In this document: positions 1 through 8,916 of the stretch, piece by piece | Numbering within the stretch: position 1 is the stretch's first letter | Layout: each line of letters starts with the position of its first letter | Assembly: GCA_032654645.1 (NCBI GenBank) | Contig: JAULAW010000016.1 | Coordinates: 1 to 64,000, forward strand | Direction of reading: 5' to 3' | DNA: 64,000 bases | Source of the DNA: CAITJF01 sp032654645 | GTDB lineage: Bacteria; Pseudomonadota; Gammaproteobacteria; Burkholderiales; Gallionellaceae | The notes under the pieces: generated by a model | Seen by the model: only the letters and a program-made list of their open reading frames with translations | What the model was told of the DNA's origin: nothing | Database searches by the model: none | Made by a program: the position numbers and the translations under genes

Positions 1-952
1 AGAGTAGATAAAGCTTTCCAGCGCGCGCGCGGCCAAACAATGCGCGATCGCGGGCAGCGATTGCTTCCGTCAATCCGATCAGCGTACTGAGCAAGCCGGA
101 GTCAATGAACTGTATTTTTGGAGTCTTGACGATGCGGCTGAGGCGATTAATGGACCATGGCCCCACCCGGCGAAGCAGGAACATCTGCTCAAACACGGCA
201 AGGTATTTATTGGCTGTCTTGCTGTCCAATCCCACCTGCCCGCCGAGATGCGCGAAGTTGCACAGTTGGCCGGCCATGAAGGCCAGAGAATTGAGCAACT
301 GGGGTAGCTGGCGAAGTTTGTCGATGTTGGCAATGTCGCGCACATCTCGCTGAATGAGGGCTTCAACATATTGTTTTGCCCAGGCAGTGCGGCGGCGCGG
401 CGTTGCTCGCGAAACTGCCTCTGGATATCCGCCGCGCAGGACTTTTTCCATCAGCTTTTCGCCCACCTCCGGGTGTTTTGTTTTAGGGATGCGCCCGTCA
501 AAAACGGCGTCAATCCATTTGCCCTTGCCCTTTTGCATTTCGCATATGGCAAGCGGAAGCATAGTCAGAGTTTCCATCCGGCCCGCCAAAGAATCTGCCA
601 CGGAGGGAAGCGCCATCAGGTTGGCCGACCCGGTCAAGAGAAAACGGCCTGGCCGGCGATCTTCATCAACAGATTTTTTTATCGCTAACAGGAGTGCCGG
701 CGCTCGTTGCACTTCATCAATCACCGCGCGGTCGAGGCTTCGTACGAGGCCCACTGGATCCTGGCGAGCAGCCAGTAGGGTTAACTCGTCATCCAGGGTA
801 ATGAAACTGCGGTCATCTCCTGCAAATTGGCGCACCAGCGTCGTTTTGCCCGCCTGGCGCGGCCCATTTAACAGTACCACCGGCGTATCAGTCAGCGCAT
901 CTACGATGCGTGACCGGATGTACCGTGGATAAATATGCGCTTCTCCAGCCAT
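1..952 (-). CDS. AAA-type ATPase, DUF4143 family, partial and probably frameshifted
   Basis: The gene starts at ATG 952 on the minus strand and runs off the left edge of the window. About 310 residues are readable. A Walker A motif GPRQAGKT lies near residue 30, a Walker B-like VIDEVQRAP near residue 77 and a sensor-like LLTGSANLM near residue 105, all typical of the AAA_14/DUF4143 ATPases. These are common in accessory DNA; their function is mostly unknown. Near the window edge, around the alternating CG run at 21-31, the expected family segment (ALESFIYS) appears in the neighbouring frame, which suggests a frameshift or a sequence error. It faces an insertion sequence and probably belongs to the same accessory region. 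Confidence 0.75.
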   Translation of the reverse strand, partial: MAGEAHIYPRYIRSRIVDALTDTPVVLLNGPRQAGKTTLVRQFAGDDRSFITLDDELTLLAARQDPVGLVRSLDRAVIDEVQRAPALLLAIKKSVDEDRRPGRFLLTGSANLMALPSVADSLAGRMETLTMLPLAICEMQKGKGKWIDAVFDGRIPKTKHPEVGEKLMEKVLRGGYPEAVSRATPRRRTAWAKQYVEALIQRDVRDIANIDKLRQLPQLLNSLAFMAGQLCNFAHLGGQVGLDSKTANKYLAVFEQMFLLRRVGPWSINRLSRIVKTPKIQFIDSGLLSTLIGLTEAIAARDRALFGRARAGKLYLL

Positions 953-1048
953 AGATTGTCTCAATTGAAGATACGCAATTCTACGTCAAAAGTGGAATCT
1001 TGTAACGTCCAAGCCTTATCCAATGTGGTATGAGCCTGAAGGAGGGCT

Positions 1049-2570
1049 GTATTTCCAACGAGGAATGAGCCTGAAGCGAAGAATCTGAGGTCGATTGAAG
1101 GAGTGGGTTGATCATTGCAAGGATGATGATCAACATGAACGAAACACGGCTTTGCACGATAGAACAGATTGAGCAATTTCTTGGTGGCTGCCTCCAGATT
1201 GAATTCACCAAGTCTGGTGACGACAGCGAACGCTATGAGCACATCAGTCGCGTGCTCAAACGCTTTGACTATCCCAAGCAGGGCAAGCGAGAGAAAGGTG
1301 TGCTGCTGAAGTACCTGCAAGTCACCAGCGGCTACAGCCGCGCGCAGGTCACACGCCTGGTCACGCAGTGGTTCACAAACCGCTTGGCTACCGTACCCCT
1401 GTCCAAACGCTACCGTGCGCCTGCTGCCCCTTTTGCGCGCAAATACACGGCTATCGATATCGCGCTTCTCGCAGAGATGGACAAGGCCAATGAGGACGTG
1501 TGTGGCCCGGCCATTGCGCACCTCTTGCAGCGCGCTTACAGCGTCTATGGTGACGCGCGCTATGAGCGGGTGTCCGGCCTGTCGGTTTCGCACCTGTACA
1601 ACCTGCGCAAAAGCTCGGGCTATCAAGCCTTGCGGGTGGTTTTCACCAAGACTAATCCGGTGTGCAATCACATCGGGGTACGCAAAGTACCACGCCCCAA
1701 AGGGCGGGTTGGGTTTGTGCGCATCGACACCGTCCACCAAGGCGATCTTGACGGCATCAAAGGCGTGTATCACATCACCTGCGTTGACGAGGTCAGCCAG
1801 TGGCAGGTCGAGGCGTGCGTGCAGGGTATTAGCGAGGCATTTTTGTTGCCCGTGCTGGAGTTGGTGATCGAACAGTTCCCGTTTGTAATTATGGGGTTTC
1901 ACTCGGACAACGGCTCCGAGTACATCAATGGCCCGGTGGCTGCGATCCTTGAGAAGCTGCGCATCGAGCAAACCAAATCTCGCTCGCGCCACAGCAACGA
2001 TAACGCGCTGGCCGAGAGCAAGAATGCCAGTGTGGTGCGCAAGCACATGGGCTTCGAACATATCCCCCAGAAGTACGCCAAACCCATCAATGAGTTCTAT
2101 CAGGAAACGTTCAATCCGTGGCTCAACTTTCACCGCCCGTGCATGTTTGCAACCGAGATCATTAGCCCCAAGGGCAAGATCGTCAAACGCTATAAAGACG
2201 AGGATGTGAAGACTCCGCTGGAATGCTTGGTGCTGTTGAGTGTGAAGGGTTTAGTCACGCTCAAAGAGGGCATCACTCTGGACGCATTGCAGGCGCAGGC
2301 GAAGTCCGAAACAGACTTGGCAGCAGCACAGGAAATGCAGCGCGCCAAGAGTGATTTATTTGCAAGTTTTCAAAAACAAAAACGCCGGGCATAACCGATC
2401 GGAAAACAACACCGGAAAAGCACCAATTCTTGAGACTAAAATCATTAGAAAATAAACTCAAAACCGACTGGCAAAAATCCATTAAACTTAACTTTTAAAC
2501 CCGACCAACCCGCACAAACAAATCACCCAGATCGTCGCCGCTTCAGGCTCATACCTGAATTGGAAAATAC
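1049..2570. mobile_element. Insertion sequence with rve-type DDE transposase
   Basis: The ends are imperfect inverted repeats of about 40 nt. The left end at 1049-1089 and the reverse complement of 2528-2570 share gtatttccaa-type and atgagcctgaagcg blocks. A further direct copy of the inner block (ggtatgagcctgaag) lies outside the left end at 1027-1041, so the true left boundary could be a little further out. No clear target duplication was found by eye. The family is not assigned; the long, multi-site ends recall IS481-like or IS1202-like elements. Confidence 0.65.
1135..2394 (+). CDS. IS transposase with integrase catalytic core
   Basis: This 419-residue protein catalyses transposition of the element that carries it. 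An N-terminal helix-turn-helix region is followed by an rve/DDE core. The first catalytic Asp is in RIDTVHQGD, the second in GFHSDNGSEY, and the Glu in NALAESKN. The ATG at 1135 is preceded by AAGGA at 1119-1123; an in-frame TTG at 1108 would add nine residues. The frame is intact, so the copy may still be active. A basic C-terminus (KQKRRA) ends about 175 bp before the right inverted repeat. Confidence 0.85.
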   Translation: MNETRLCTIEQIEQFLGGCLQIEFTKSGDDSERYEHISRVLKRFDYPKQGKREKGVLLKYLQVTSGYSRAQVTRLVTQWFTNRLATVPLSKRYRAPAAPFARKYTAIDIALLAEMDKANEDVCGPAIAHLLQRAYSVYGDARYERVSGLSVSHLYNLRKSSGYQALRVVFTKTNPVCNHIGVRKVPRPKGRVGFVRIDTVHQGDLDGIKGVYHITCVDEVSQWQVEACVQGISEAFLLPVLELVIEQFPFVIMGFHSDNGSEYINGPVAAILEKLRIEQTKSRSRHSNDNALAESKNASVVRKHMGFEHIPQKYAKPINEFYQETFNPWLNFHRPCMFATEIISPKGKIVKRYKDEDVKTPLECLVLLSVKGLVTLKEGITLDALQAQAKSETDLAAAQEMQRAKSDLFASFQKQKRRA

Positions 2571-2820
2571 TAGTTGGCAAGCCATGCGTGTGGCATGCCG
2601 CACTGTGCATGGAGCGGCGACACAAATTGACTCGTGTCGCAACAATCCCCCTTGGAGCAGTGGGTGGATTTCGGGTATCATGCGCGCTCCTTGGGGAAGC
2701 TTGACAGCACCAAAGTCCCCACAGATTATGTCGTGGCCGCAACTGGTTTTTATTGTGGTATAGGGTAATCCTCAAGGTTAGCCGTAACCAAAACTGGCTT
2801 TCTTGGTTATAGTCAAAATT

Positions 2821-2910
2821 GGAAGCTTGGCAGAGCGGTTGAATGCACCAGTCTTGAAAACTGGCAAGGGTTCGCGCCCTTCGTGAGTTCGAATCTCACA
2901 GCTTCCGCCA
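2821..2910 (+). tRNA. tRNA-Ser(UGA)
   Basis: A 90-nt class II tRNA with a seven-base-pair acceptor stem (GGAAGCT/AGCTTCC), encoded CCA end, anticodon stem CCAGT/ACTGG with loop CTTGAAA (anticodon TGA), a long variable arm and the T-loop GTTCGAATC. It is followed 165 bp downstream by a tyrosine integrase gene in the same direction, so its 3' end is the likely attachment site of the degraded island to the right. Confidence 0.97.
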
Positions 2911-3074
2911 ATTTCGCATCCTAACCCGTCCGGAAGTGTCCAGCGAACCAAGTAAATACGCGGTGTTAGGGTAAGCAGGTAGTCCAAAACGGTGTGGTAA
3001 CATCCTATTGCATCCGGGCTTAAACCGTGGCAAGTTTCGTGGTAACAAATTTACCACGGTCAGGAGTTACCACG

Positions 3075-4300
3075 ATGGCTACCAACCTGTTATCTGCTGC
3101 AGAATGCAAGAACGCCACCAGCAATGGCGCATCTATTCGCAAGCTTCACGATGGCGATGGTCTTTATTTGTGGGTTTATCTCGATGGCCGGAAGTATTGG
3201 CGGTTGCGTTACTGGCAGGCAGATAAAGAAAATTCCCTGTCTGTTGGCGTGTATCCCAAAGTCACCCTGAGCGATGCGCGGAAAAAACGCGATGAGTTGC
3301 GCAAGCAACTGCAAGCCGACCTTGACCCCTCCGCCGAACGCAAAGCCACCAACCTGCGCAAAAGCTCGCTAATGTAAATTCATTCGAGGCCGTTGCGCTG
3401 GAGTGGTACAACAAGCAACTGCATACTTGGGTGGAGCACCACGCCAGCGATGTGAAACGCCGCCTTGAGAGCAATATCTTCCCTACCCTTGGCAAGCGTC
3501 CGATTGACCAGATAAACGCGCTGGAGCTGCTGGAAACCATCCGCAAAATTGAAGCCCGTGGCGCATACGATCTTGCCCACCGTGTCTTGCAAGTATGCGG
3601 GCAGGTGTTCCGCTACGGCATCGCCACCGGGCGCTGCACCCGCAACCTGTCCACCGACCTGCGCGGTGCGCTCACCCCGCATGTAAAGCAACATCAATCC
3701 GCCGTCCGCCCCGAAGAGCTGCCAGACCTGTTGCGCGCCATTGCCAAGTATGACGAAACCGGCGACAAGCAAACCCGCCTCGCACTGCAACTGCTGGCGC
3801 AAACCTTTGTGCGCACCAACGAGCTGATAGGCGCGGAGTGGGGCGAGTTTGATTTGAAAAACGCCTTGTGGGTTATCCCAGCCGGGCGCATGAAGATGAA
3901 GACAGAACACGTTGTGCCGCTGGCACGGCAGGCGCTTGCCATACTGTCCGAACTCAAGCAAATATCCGGCGGCAGTTACTTCGTATTACCCGGTCGCAAC
4001 CGGGACAAACCCATCAGCAATAACACCATGCTGTTCGCCCTCTACCGCCTGGGCTACAAAGGCAAGATGGCCGGCCACGGCTTCCGTGCGGTGGCTTCCA
4101 CCATCCTCAACGAAACCGGCTTCAAGCCCGATGTGATTGAACGCCAACTCGCCCACTGCGAACGCAACGAAGTGCGGGGCGCATACAACCGCGCGGAGTA
4201 TCTACCCGAACGCAAAAAGATGATGCAGCACTGGGCAGATTATTTAGATTCGATAGAAGCGGGCGCGAAGGTTGTCCCGCTGCGCGGACATGCGGCTTGA
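3075..4300 (+). pseudogene. Tyrosine site-specific integrase, frameshifted
   Basis: A P4-type integrase that would insert an island at the adjacent tRNA-Ser. The first part (ATG 3075, CAGGAG eight bases upstream) encodes the N-terminal DUF4102 arm-binding domain (GLYLWV, RYWQADKE) and stops at 3375-3377. The rest continues in another frame from about 3362 (FEAVALEWYNKQ) through the core-binding and catalytic domains to 4300. The catalytic part has Arg in FVRTNEL, HGFR, the H in LAHCER and Tyr in RGAYNRAEY. Full length would be about 408 residues, normal for the family, so one frameshift at 3355-3375 is the only defect seen. It is most likely inactive unless the shift is a sequencing error. 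Confidence 0.85.
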
Positions 4301-4391
4301 TATTTGCTGCGCAATGCAAACGTAGCAAAAAACTGGGTTACCTTGCCATGCTGGCGCGGAGACTGATTCAGGGGTGATATGAAAGGATGTT

Positions 4392-4977
4392 ATGGGAATC
4401 GAAGTTGTCATTGGTGGTCGCGAGGCATCCCGGTTCGTGCAATTCCGTATGTTACCGGATGGATGATGTCCCCAGACTTGGTGGCTGCATCGCTGGCAAA
4501 CACTGATCAGGCGTTGAGACTCCTGGGCGTGACTGCGCACCACTTGAGCCACAATGGTAGCTACGCACCGATATTGCCGAAGGAATGGGATGGCTTGAGG
4601 CCGACCTGAAATCGCTGTCGGATAGGTTCAAAGCAGACGAGAAGATCGGCGGTGAAAATTACTCATCTTGGCGGCGCGAGTCGGTTCCACTGTTGCCGGC
4701 TGGGGTGTTCGTCTGGAAAGATGAATTTGAGCAAGCTTTTGTAAGTGCTTATTCCCCGAAGTCCCTTGGATGGTTGGATGAACGCCCCGGTGACCGAGAG
4801 TTGAGCTTCTCACCGATGATCCCATCGGAATTGCGCGAGGTTGTTATTGAGGGGTTCGATATACCAAGAGAAAGCGAGGCATCTGTAAAACCGATACCGA
4901 CCGACCGTACCCGCAGCCAGTGCGGACGCTTGGGCGACGCATCACTGCTTGGCGCGTGGAAGACATACGCACGCTAA
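4392..4977 (+). pseudogene. Degraded hypothetical island gene with two frameshifts
   Basis: Reading from ATG 4392 (GGATGTT just upstream) gives a plausible protein start (MGIEVVIGGREASRF) that hits a stop near 4466. The sense continues in a second frame (MMSPDLVAASLANTDQAL to about 4595) and then in a third frame (ADLKSLSDRFKADEKIG onward to 4977). Residue composition is protein-like through all three pieces, which argues for one ancestral gene of about 170-190 codons broken by two indels. I do not recognise the family. It follows the broken integrase and shares its decay. Confidence 0.5.
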
Positions 4978-5003
4978 TCACACGGACTTCGGCCTAGCGC
5001 TAC

Positions 5004-5150
5004 GTGGCGCAGAAAAAGAAAAACTGGCTTTCACCGGAACGCCGGGAGCCGGGCGGATTCGCCGCCTTGCCGCACTGCCTGCTGGCAAGCCAGGTTTACA
5101 TCGGCCTATCCGCACACACCATCAAGTTGCTGAATGACCTGCTGGCGACC
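5004..5150 (+). pseudogene. Fragment of a helix-turn-helix type island protein
   Basis: About 48 codons from GTG 5004 read KKKNWLSPERR...FAALPHCLLAS...LSAHTIKLLNDLLA. This resembles the N-terminus of small hypothetical proteins common in proteobacterial islands, in which a conserved HALL/LSPHAVKLL-like segment precedes a winged-helix region. The similarity breaks near 5150, where the opposite strand becomes a DUF4124 gene fragment. This position is therefore a likely deletion or integration junction. Confidence 0.4.
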
Positions 5151-5292
5151 CCAGATCGAGTTTTATCGAGCCTTTTGCTGGCGTACTGGAATATGTCACG
5201 CACCCATCGGCATCAACAATTTTATAAATTTCTGCTTGTGCATAGCCGGCATGAGCCATCCACAGTAACACAAACAGGTGGCGCAGTTCCAT
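5122..5292 (-). pseudogene. Truncated DUF4124 periplasmic protein
   Basis: The 56-residue product from ATG 5292 has an export signal (MELRHLFVLLWMAHAGYAQA) followed by the start of a DUF4124 domain (EIYKIVDADGCVTYSSTPAKG). DUF4124 proteins are exported and normally considerably longer. Here the domain is cut after about 26 residues, and the tail (GSPAGHSAT) comes from the unrelated island fragment on the other strand. The gene seems to have lost its 3' part when the island formed or decayed. It lies just upstream of the sqr stop codon on the same strand. Confidence 0.55.
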
Positions 5293-5350
5293 GATGCGTA
5301 TCTTGAAAAGAATCATGTAATAGGCACAGGTTATAAGAGACTGGTATTTT

Positions 5351-6622
5351 TTATTTGAGTTTTTCAATTCCCATCATTTTGAGCAGGCTCTTTTCATAGA
5401 AGGGATCGGTAGAGCCTTTCTTTATCTTGCGGATGAAATATTTTTCAAATGCGACCTTGGCAAGATGCACCCACTTGCCTTCCGAGAACCAGTTCACATT
5501 GCGCGGCGGAATCTGCGGCATCGCCACGAACGCGATTCCGCTATCGCCGAAATCTGCCAGGCAAACCGCATTCCAGGTCGCTTTGCTGTCCGCCGGTTTG
5601 CCGTTTAATTCTGCGTGAATGTTATGCACCGTTGCCGATACCATGGACTCGATCATATAGCCGGTCTTGGGTGTGCCGACCGGCACGGGCGTGGCTTCCA
5701 CCGGAGGGATGGCCACACATACGCCCACCGCATAAATGTTCTTGTATTTCGGATTGCGCTGATACTCATCCACGATGATGAAGCCGCGCGCCTGGGTCAA
5801 CCCCTCGATGCCAAATACCGCATCTATGCCCTTGAAAGCGGGCAGCATCATGCTGTAGGCAAATGGCAGCTCGTGTTTCTTTTTCTCGTTGCTCGCTTCG
5901 TCAACTTCCGTGACATACATCTTGCCCGCTTCGACTTTGGTAACCTTGGCATTGCATATCCACTTGATGTGCCTGTCGCGCATGGCGGATTCGAGCATGC
6001 CTTTGGAATCGCCCACTCCACCCAATCCGAGATGGCCGATATAGGGCTCTGAAGTCACGAAAGTAATCGGTACTTTGTTGCGTATCTTGCGGCGGCGCAA
6101 ATCGGTTTCCATGATGAATGCATACTCATAAGCCGGGCCGAAGCAGGATGCGCCTTGCACCGCACCCACGACAATCGGGCCGGGATTTTTTGCGAACTGC
6201 TCCCATTCGTCATGCGATTTCATCGCGTGATCCACGTGGCAAACCGAATAGGTATAACCTCCATGCGGTCCCAGCCCCTCGATTTCTTCGAAGGCCAGCT
6301 TGGGCCCGGTGGCAATCACCAGGTAATCGTAATCAACCGATTGCCCATCATTGAGTTCAAGCTGATTTTTTTCCGGATGCACGCGTTTTACCCCTGCCGA
6401 GATAAAGTTGATACCTTTCTTTTCCAGGTAGGGGCGTACCGGGAACTCAATGTCCTTGCGGGTGCGCCATTTCACGCCCACCCAGGGGTTGGACGGCGTG
6501 AAATGAAAAGTTTCGCTATTTGAAATGACAGTGACTTTGTCGCCATTGCGGATTTTTTCCTGCATTTCGTAGGCTGCCGGCATACCCCCGATCCCTGCGC
6601 CCATGATTACAATATGTGCCAT
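5351..6622 (-). CDS. sqr: Sulfide:quinone oxidoreductase
   Basis: This flavoprotein oxidises sulfide to sulfur or polysulfide and passes electrons to the quinone pool at the membrane. It has 423 residues with an N-terminal FAD-binding fold (GAGIGGMPAA) and a second motif around ATGPKLA. Cysteines at about 128 (YSVCHVDH), 160 (GASCFGP) and 354 (NAVCLADFG) match the three redox cysteines known in Acidithiobacillus ferrooxidans SQR (128, 160, 356), which supports a type I enzyme rather than flavocytochrome c. An AAGGAG site precedes the ATG. It stands alone, followed by a MITE-like repeat and a two-component pair, and fits with the nearby qmo-hdr operon. Confidence 0.92.
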   Translation of the reverse strand: MAHIVIMGAGIGGMPAAYEMQEKIRNGDKVTVISNSETFHFTPSNPWVGVKWRTRKDIEFPVRPYLEKKGINFISAGVKRVHPEKNQLELNDGQSVDYDYLVIATGPKLAFEEIEGLGPHGGYTYSVCHVDHAMKSHDEWEQFAKNPGPIVVGAVQGASCFGPAYEYAFIMETDLRRRKIRNKVPITFVTSEPYIGHLGLGGVGDSKGMLESAMRDRHIKWICNAKVTKVEAGKMYVTEVDEASNEKKKHELPFAYSMMLPAFKGIDAVFGIEGLTQARGFIIVDEYQRNPKYKNIYAVGVCVAIPPVEATPVPVGTPKTGYMIESMVSATVHNIHAELNGKPADSKATWNAVCLADFGDSGIAFVAMPQIPPRNVNWFSEGKWVHLAKVAFEKYFIRKIKKGSTDPFYEKSLLKMMGIEKLK

Positions 6623-6698
6623 GCTGCTCTCCTTGTTCGGTTGACTTACGGAATAACTTCAACTCTTGCTGAACGCAACGCCTCAATTTCAAACTGCC

Positions 6699-6836
6699 TA
6701 TAGGAAGCCTCTAATAATTGTCATCGTGAGGAGCGTAGCAACGTGACGATCTTTGCGGTTTATTGGTTTCAAAGGTTATAAAGATTTCTCGCTTTGCTCG
6801 AAATGACAAAACCTAAATTTTTAGAGGTGCCCTATA
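6699..6836. repeat. MITE-like repeat, copy 1
   Basis: An approximately 135-bp non-coding segment with inverted ends: 6699-6719 (TATAGGAAGCCTCTAATAATT) pairs with the reverse complement of 6815-6836 (GGGCACCTCTAAAAATT core). TATA flanks both ends and may be a target duplication. The same terminal sequence bounds a second element at 33671-33834. The inner part has a tgaggagcg...gaaatgac pattern and no open frame. It separates sqr from the response regulator. Confidence 0.6.
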
Positions 6837-6846
6837 ACAGCACCTG

Positions 6847-7527
6847 TTATTTATAGCGCGGCGGCGCATCATCGTTATTGGAAGAATTTTGCTCGTTTGT
6901 AAACAAAACCGCAGCTTTAACCCTTGATGACAAATTCAGCTTGTTCAAAATATGGCGAACATGCTGCTTTACGGTGTCGTAACTGATTTTCAGCGTTTGG
7001 GCGATGGCTTTGTTGCTCTCCCCGCGCGACAGCAATTGCAGTATTTCACGCTCACGTTCAGTGAGTAATTTGAGGGAGTTTTTCGGCTCTTGCCCCCGTT
7101 GATCCCCGCGCAACATGTTGATCATTTTGATGGTCATGGTAGGGGCGACGACCAACTCACCTGCCACGATCCGCCGGAGGGCGTCAACGACATCCTCGGG
7201 AGCCATGTCCTTGAGCAGATAACCGCGCACGCCCGCACGTATCGCGTTTGTCAGGTCAACTTCTGAATCGCTCATGGTCAGGATAACAGCGGGTATCGAA
7301 CAACCTTCCCGGCGTATTTGATCAAGCATGGTCAATCCATCCATCGGTTTCATGCGCAAATCCATAATCAGCAGGTCGGGCTGTTCGCGCAAAAGTACGC
7401 GCAGTTCATCCAAATTGCCGGTTGCGCCAAGAACCTCAAAACCATAACTGTTGGCGAGCAGTTCGGTTAACCCGCTCCGGCACAGGTTTTGATCGTCAAC
7501 CAGGACAATTTTCAACTTCTCACTCAT
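6847..7527 (-). CDS. NarL-type response regulator
   Basis: A 226-residue two-component regulator with a receiver domain (VLVDDQ acidic pair, phospho-accepting Asp in LLIMDLRMKP, Lys in LLKDMAP) and a C-terminal LuxR helix-turn-helix (LTEREREILQLLSRGESNKAIA...TVKQHVRHIL, quoted in parts). The start overlaps the kinase stop by eight bases (ATGAGTGA), so the pair is translationally coupled. The target genes are unknown. Its position between sqr and qmo suggests, but does not show, control of sulfur oxidation. Confidence 0.92.
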   Translation of the reverse strand: MSEKLKIVLVDDQNLCRSGLTELLANSYGFEVLGATGNLDELRVLLREQPDLLIMDLRMKPMDGLTMLDQIRREGCSIPAVILTMSDSEVDLTNAIRAGVRGYLLKDMAPEDVVDALRRIVAGELVVAPTMTIKMINMLRGDQRGQEPKNSLKLLTEREREILQLLSRGESNKAIAQTLKISYDTVKQHVRHILNKLNLSSRVKAAVLFTNEQNSSNNDDAPPRYK

Positions 7528-8668
7528 TAGCAGCTCTCCAGCCTGATAAAGGCGCAGGAAAAAATAATTGCACGCGTGTGCCGAACCCCTTTGAACTTTC
7601 TACTTTTATTTCGCCACCGATACGCTGTGCACGCTCGCGCATGATCATTATCCCATAGTGCCCTTCAACAGGCGTAAAAGTGCATCCCCCGCTACCGTTA
7701 TCCTCGATAGTCAAGATGTAGGAATCACAAGTGTAATCTACAATCAGGCGAGCATGGGTCGCGCCGGAATGGTTGGCAATGTTGGCCAGTGCCTCCCGCA
7801 CAATGTGGTATGCCTGAATTTCGTGTTCGAGGGGTAATTCGAGATTGGCTGTCCGATTGGTGTATTCGAGCGTAATATCATTTCGTTGGCGAAATTGCTC
7901 GGTCAGGGTTTGCAGGGCGCTTGGCAAGCCCGTTGGGTCCATCGTGCAACGAAAATCCGTTATCAATTCACGCGCTGTCTTTTGGCTGCTTTCCAGGGCT
8001 TCGTCGATATCGTGCGCGTATTTTGCAGCCATGAGTTCATTGTGTGACCGTATGGATTCGATCAACAAGCTTGCGCGCATCCGTGCATACACCAACGTTG
8101 GCGCCAACGAGTCATGAATTTCACTGGCAATTGATTGCCGTTCGGCAATCAGGTCAGTGCGCCCATGCTCGCGATTCACTTTGTTATATTCGACCGATGC
8201 GCTGATTAATTTTGCAAACGATACAACTGTTTTCAAAATATGGTCGGTGGCTTTTTGTGGGGTGCTGAAAAATAATGTGATAGCGCCGATCAAGGTTTTC
8301 TGGGTGCTTTGACTCTCAAGCGGCACGGAAACCACAGCTTTGAATTGATCGCTAAAAAAACATCTTGCCGACCGTGCTTTGTAACCATCCATGCCAGATG
8401 AACAGATGTCGCTGTTGAGGGCGTCATTGCCACATATTCCGCAATCCAGACACCCTGTCCTCTCGTTCACCCAGAATTCCTGGGGTAGCCCTATGGAGTT
8501 AATTGTTTGCAGGGGTTGGGAATTGGGAGGAAATAGCCTGATGAAGCCAGCGCTTGCATCTACCAAAGGGATAACTGTCCCAAGTAATTCTTCCAACAAT
8601 TTCCGAAAATCCCAAACGCGAGATGGGGTGGTATCGTCATTGTCGGTTATTTTAGCTGTATTGGACAT
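7520..8668 (-). CDS. NarX-type sensor histidine kinase with cysteine-rich GAF domain
   Basis: Sensor partner of the overlapping NarL-type regulator. There is no membrane segment, so it is probably cytoplasmic. A GAF-like domain occupies about residues 20-180 and contains a cysteine cluster (CLDCGICGND, then DIC and ARCFF) that could hold a redox group. HisKA_3 dimerisation follows (ASEIHDSLAP, His about 220) and then a HATPase domain (EALANIANHSGA; GHYGIMIMRERA). I prefer ATG 8668 (382 residues) to an in-frame GTG at 8830: no ribosome site is seen at the GTG, and a possible promoter lies between them. Signal unknown. Confidence 0.85.
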   Translation of the reverse strand: MSNTAKITDNDDTTPSRVWDFRKLLEELLGTVIPLVDASAGFIRLFPPNSQPLQTINSIGLPQEFWVNERTGCLDCGICGNDALNSDICSSGMDGYKARSARCFFSDQFKAVVSVPLESQSTQKTLIGAITLFFSTPQKATDHILKTVVSFAKLISASVEYNKVNREHGRTDLIAERQSIASEIHDSLAPTLVYARMRASLLIESIRSHNELMAAKYAHDIDEALESSQKTARELITDFRCTMDPTGLPSALQTLTEQFRQRNDITLEYTNRTANLELPLEHEIQAYHIVREALANIANHSGATHARLIVDYTCDSYILTIEDNGSGGCTFTPVEGHYGIMIMRERAQRIGGEIKVESSKGFGTRVQLFFPAPLSGWRAANE

Positions 8669-8724
8669 CGTACCCAGGGTCGAATTTGGTTTAGCGCGAA
8701 ACGGACGCTGCAATTTATGCCACC

Positions 8725-8754
8725 AATAGAGTTGGCTAATTTTTAGCGTGTCAA
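8725..8754 (-). promoter_or_regulatory. Possible sigma-70 promoter for the two-component pair
   Basis: On the minus strand TTGACA (8754-8749) is followed after 18 bases by TCTATT (8730-8725). The -35 box is perfect and the -10 box matches four of six. It lies about 57 bp upstream of the kinase ATG at 8668, which supports that start. This is a pattern match only. Confidence 0.35.
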
Positions 8755-8916
8755 TTATGAACCTCTTTGTTGGTAAATATATATCCCCATTCGGGTTATA
8801 TTGGCGCACCCCCGTTGTAGCTATAGACACTAAAACCGTCTATTTGGCTTAATATGAGCATTGCAGGCTGGCCTTAACGGCCATCAACGGATGCTCGTGG
8901 AACACGACAATACAAC

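Noticed and set aside
2821..5292. Attachment-site direct repeat of the tRNA-Ser 3' end
   Set aside because: No second copy of the tRNA end was seen by eye to the right of the integrase, so no att pair is claimed.
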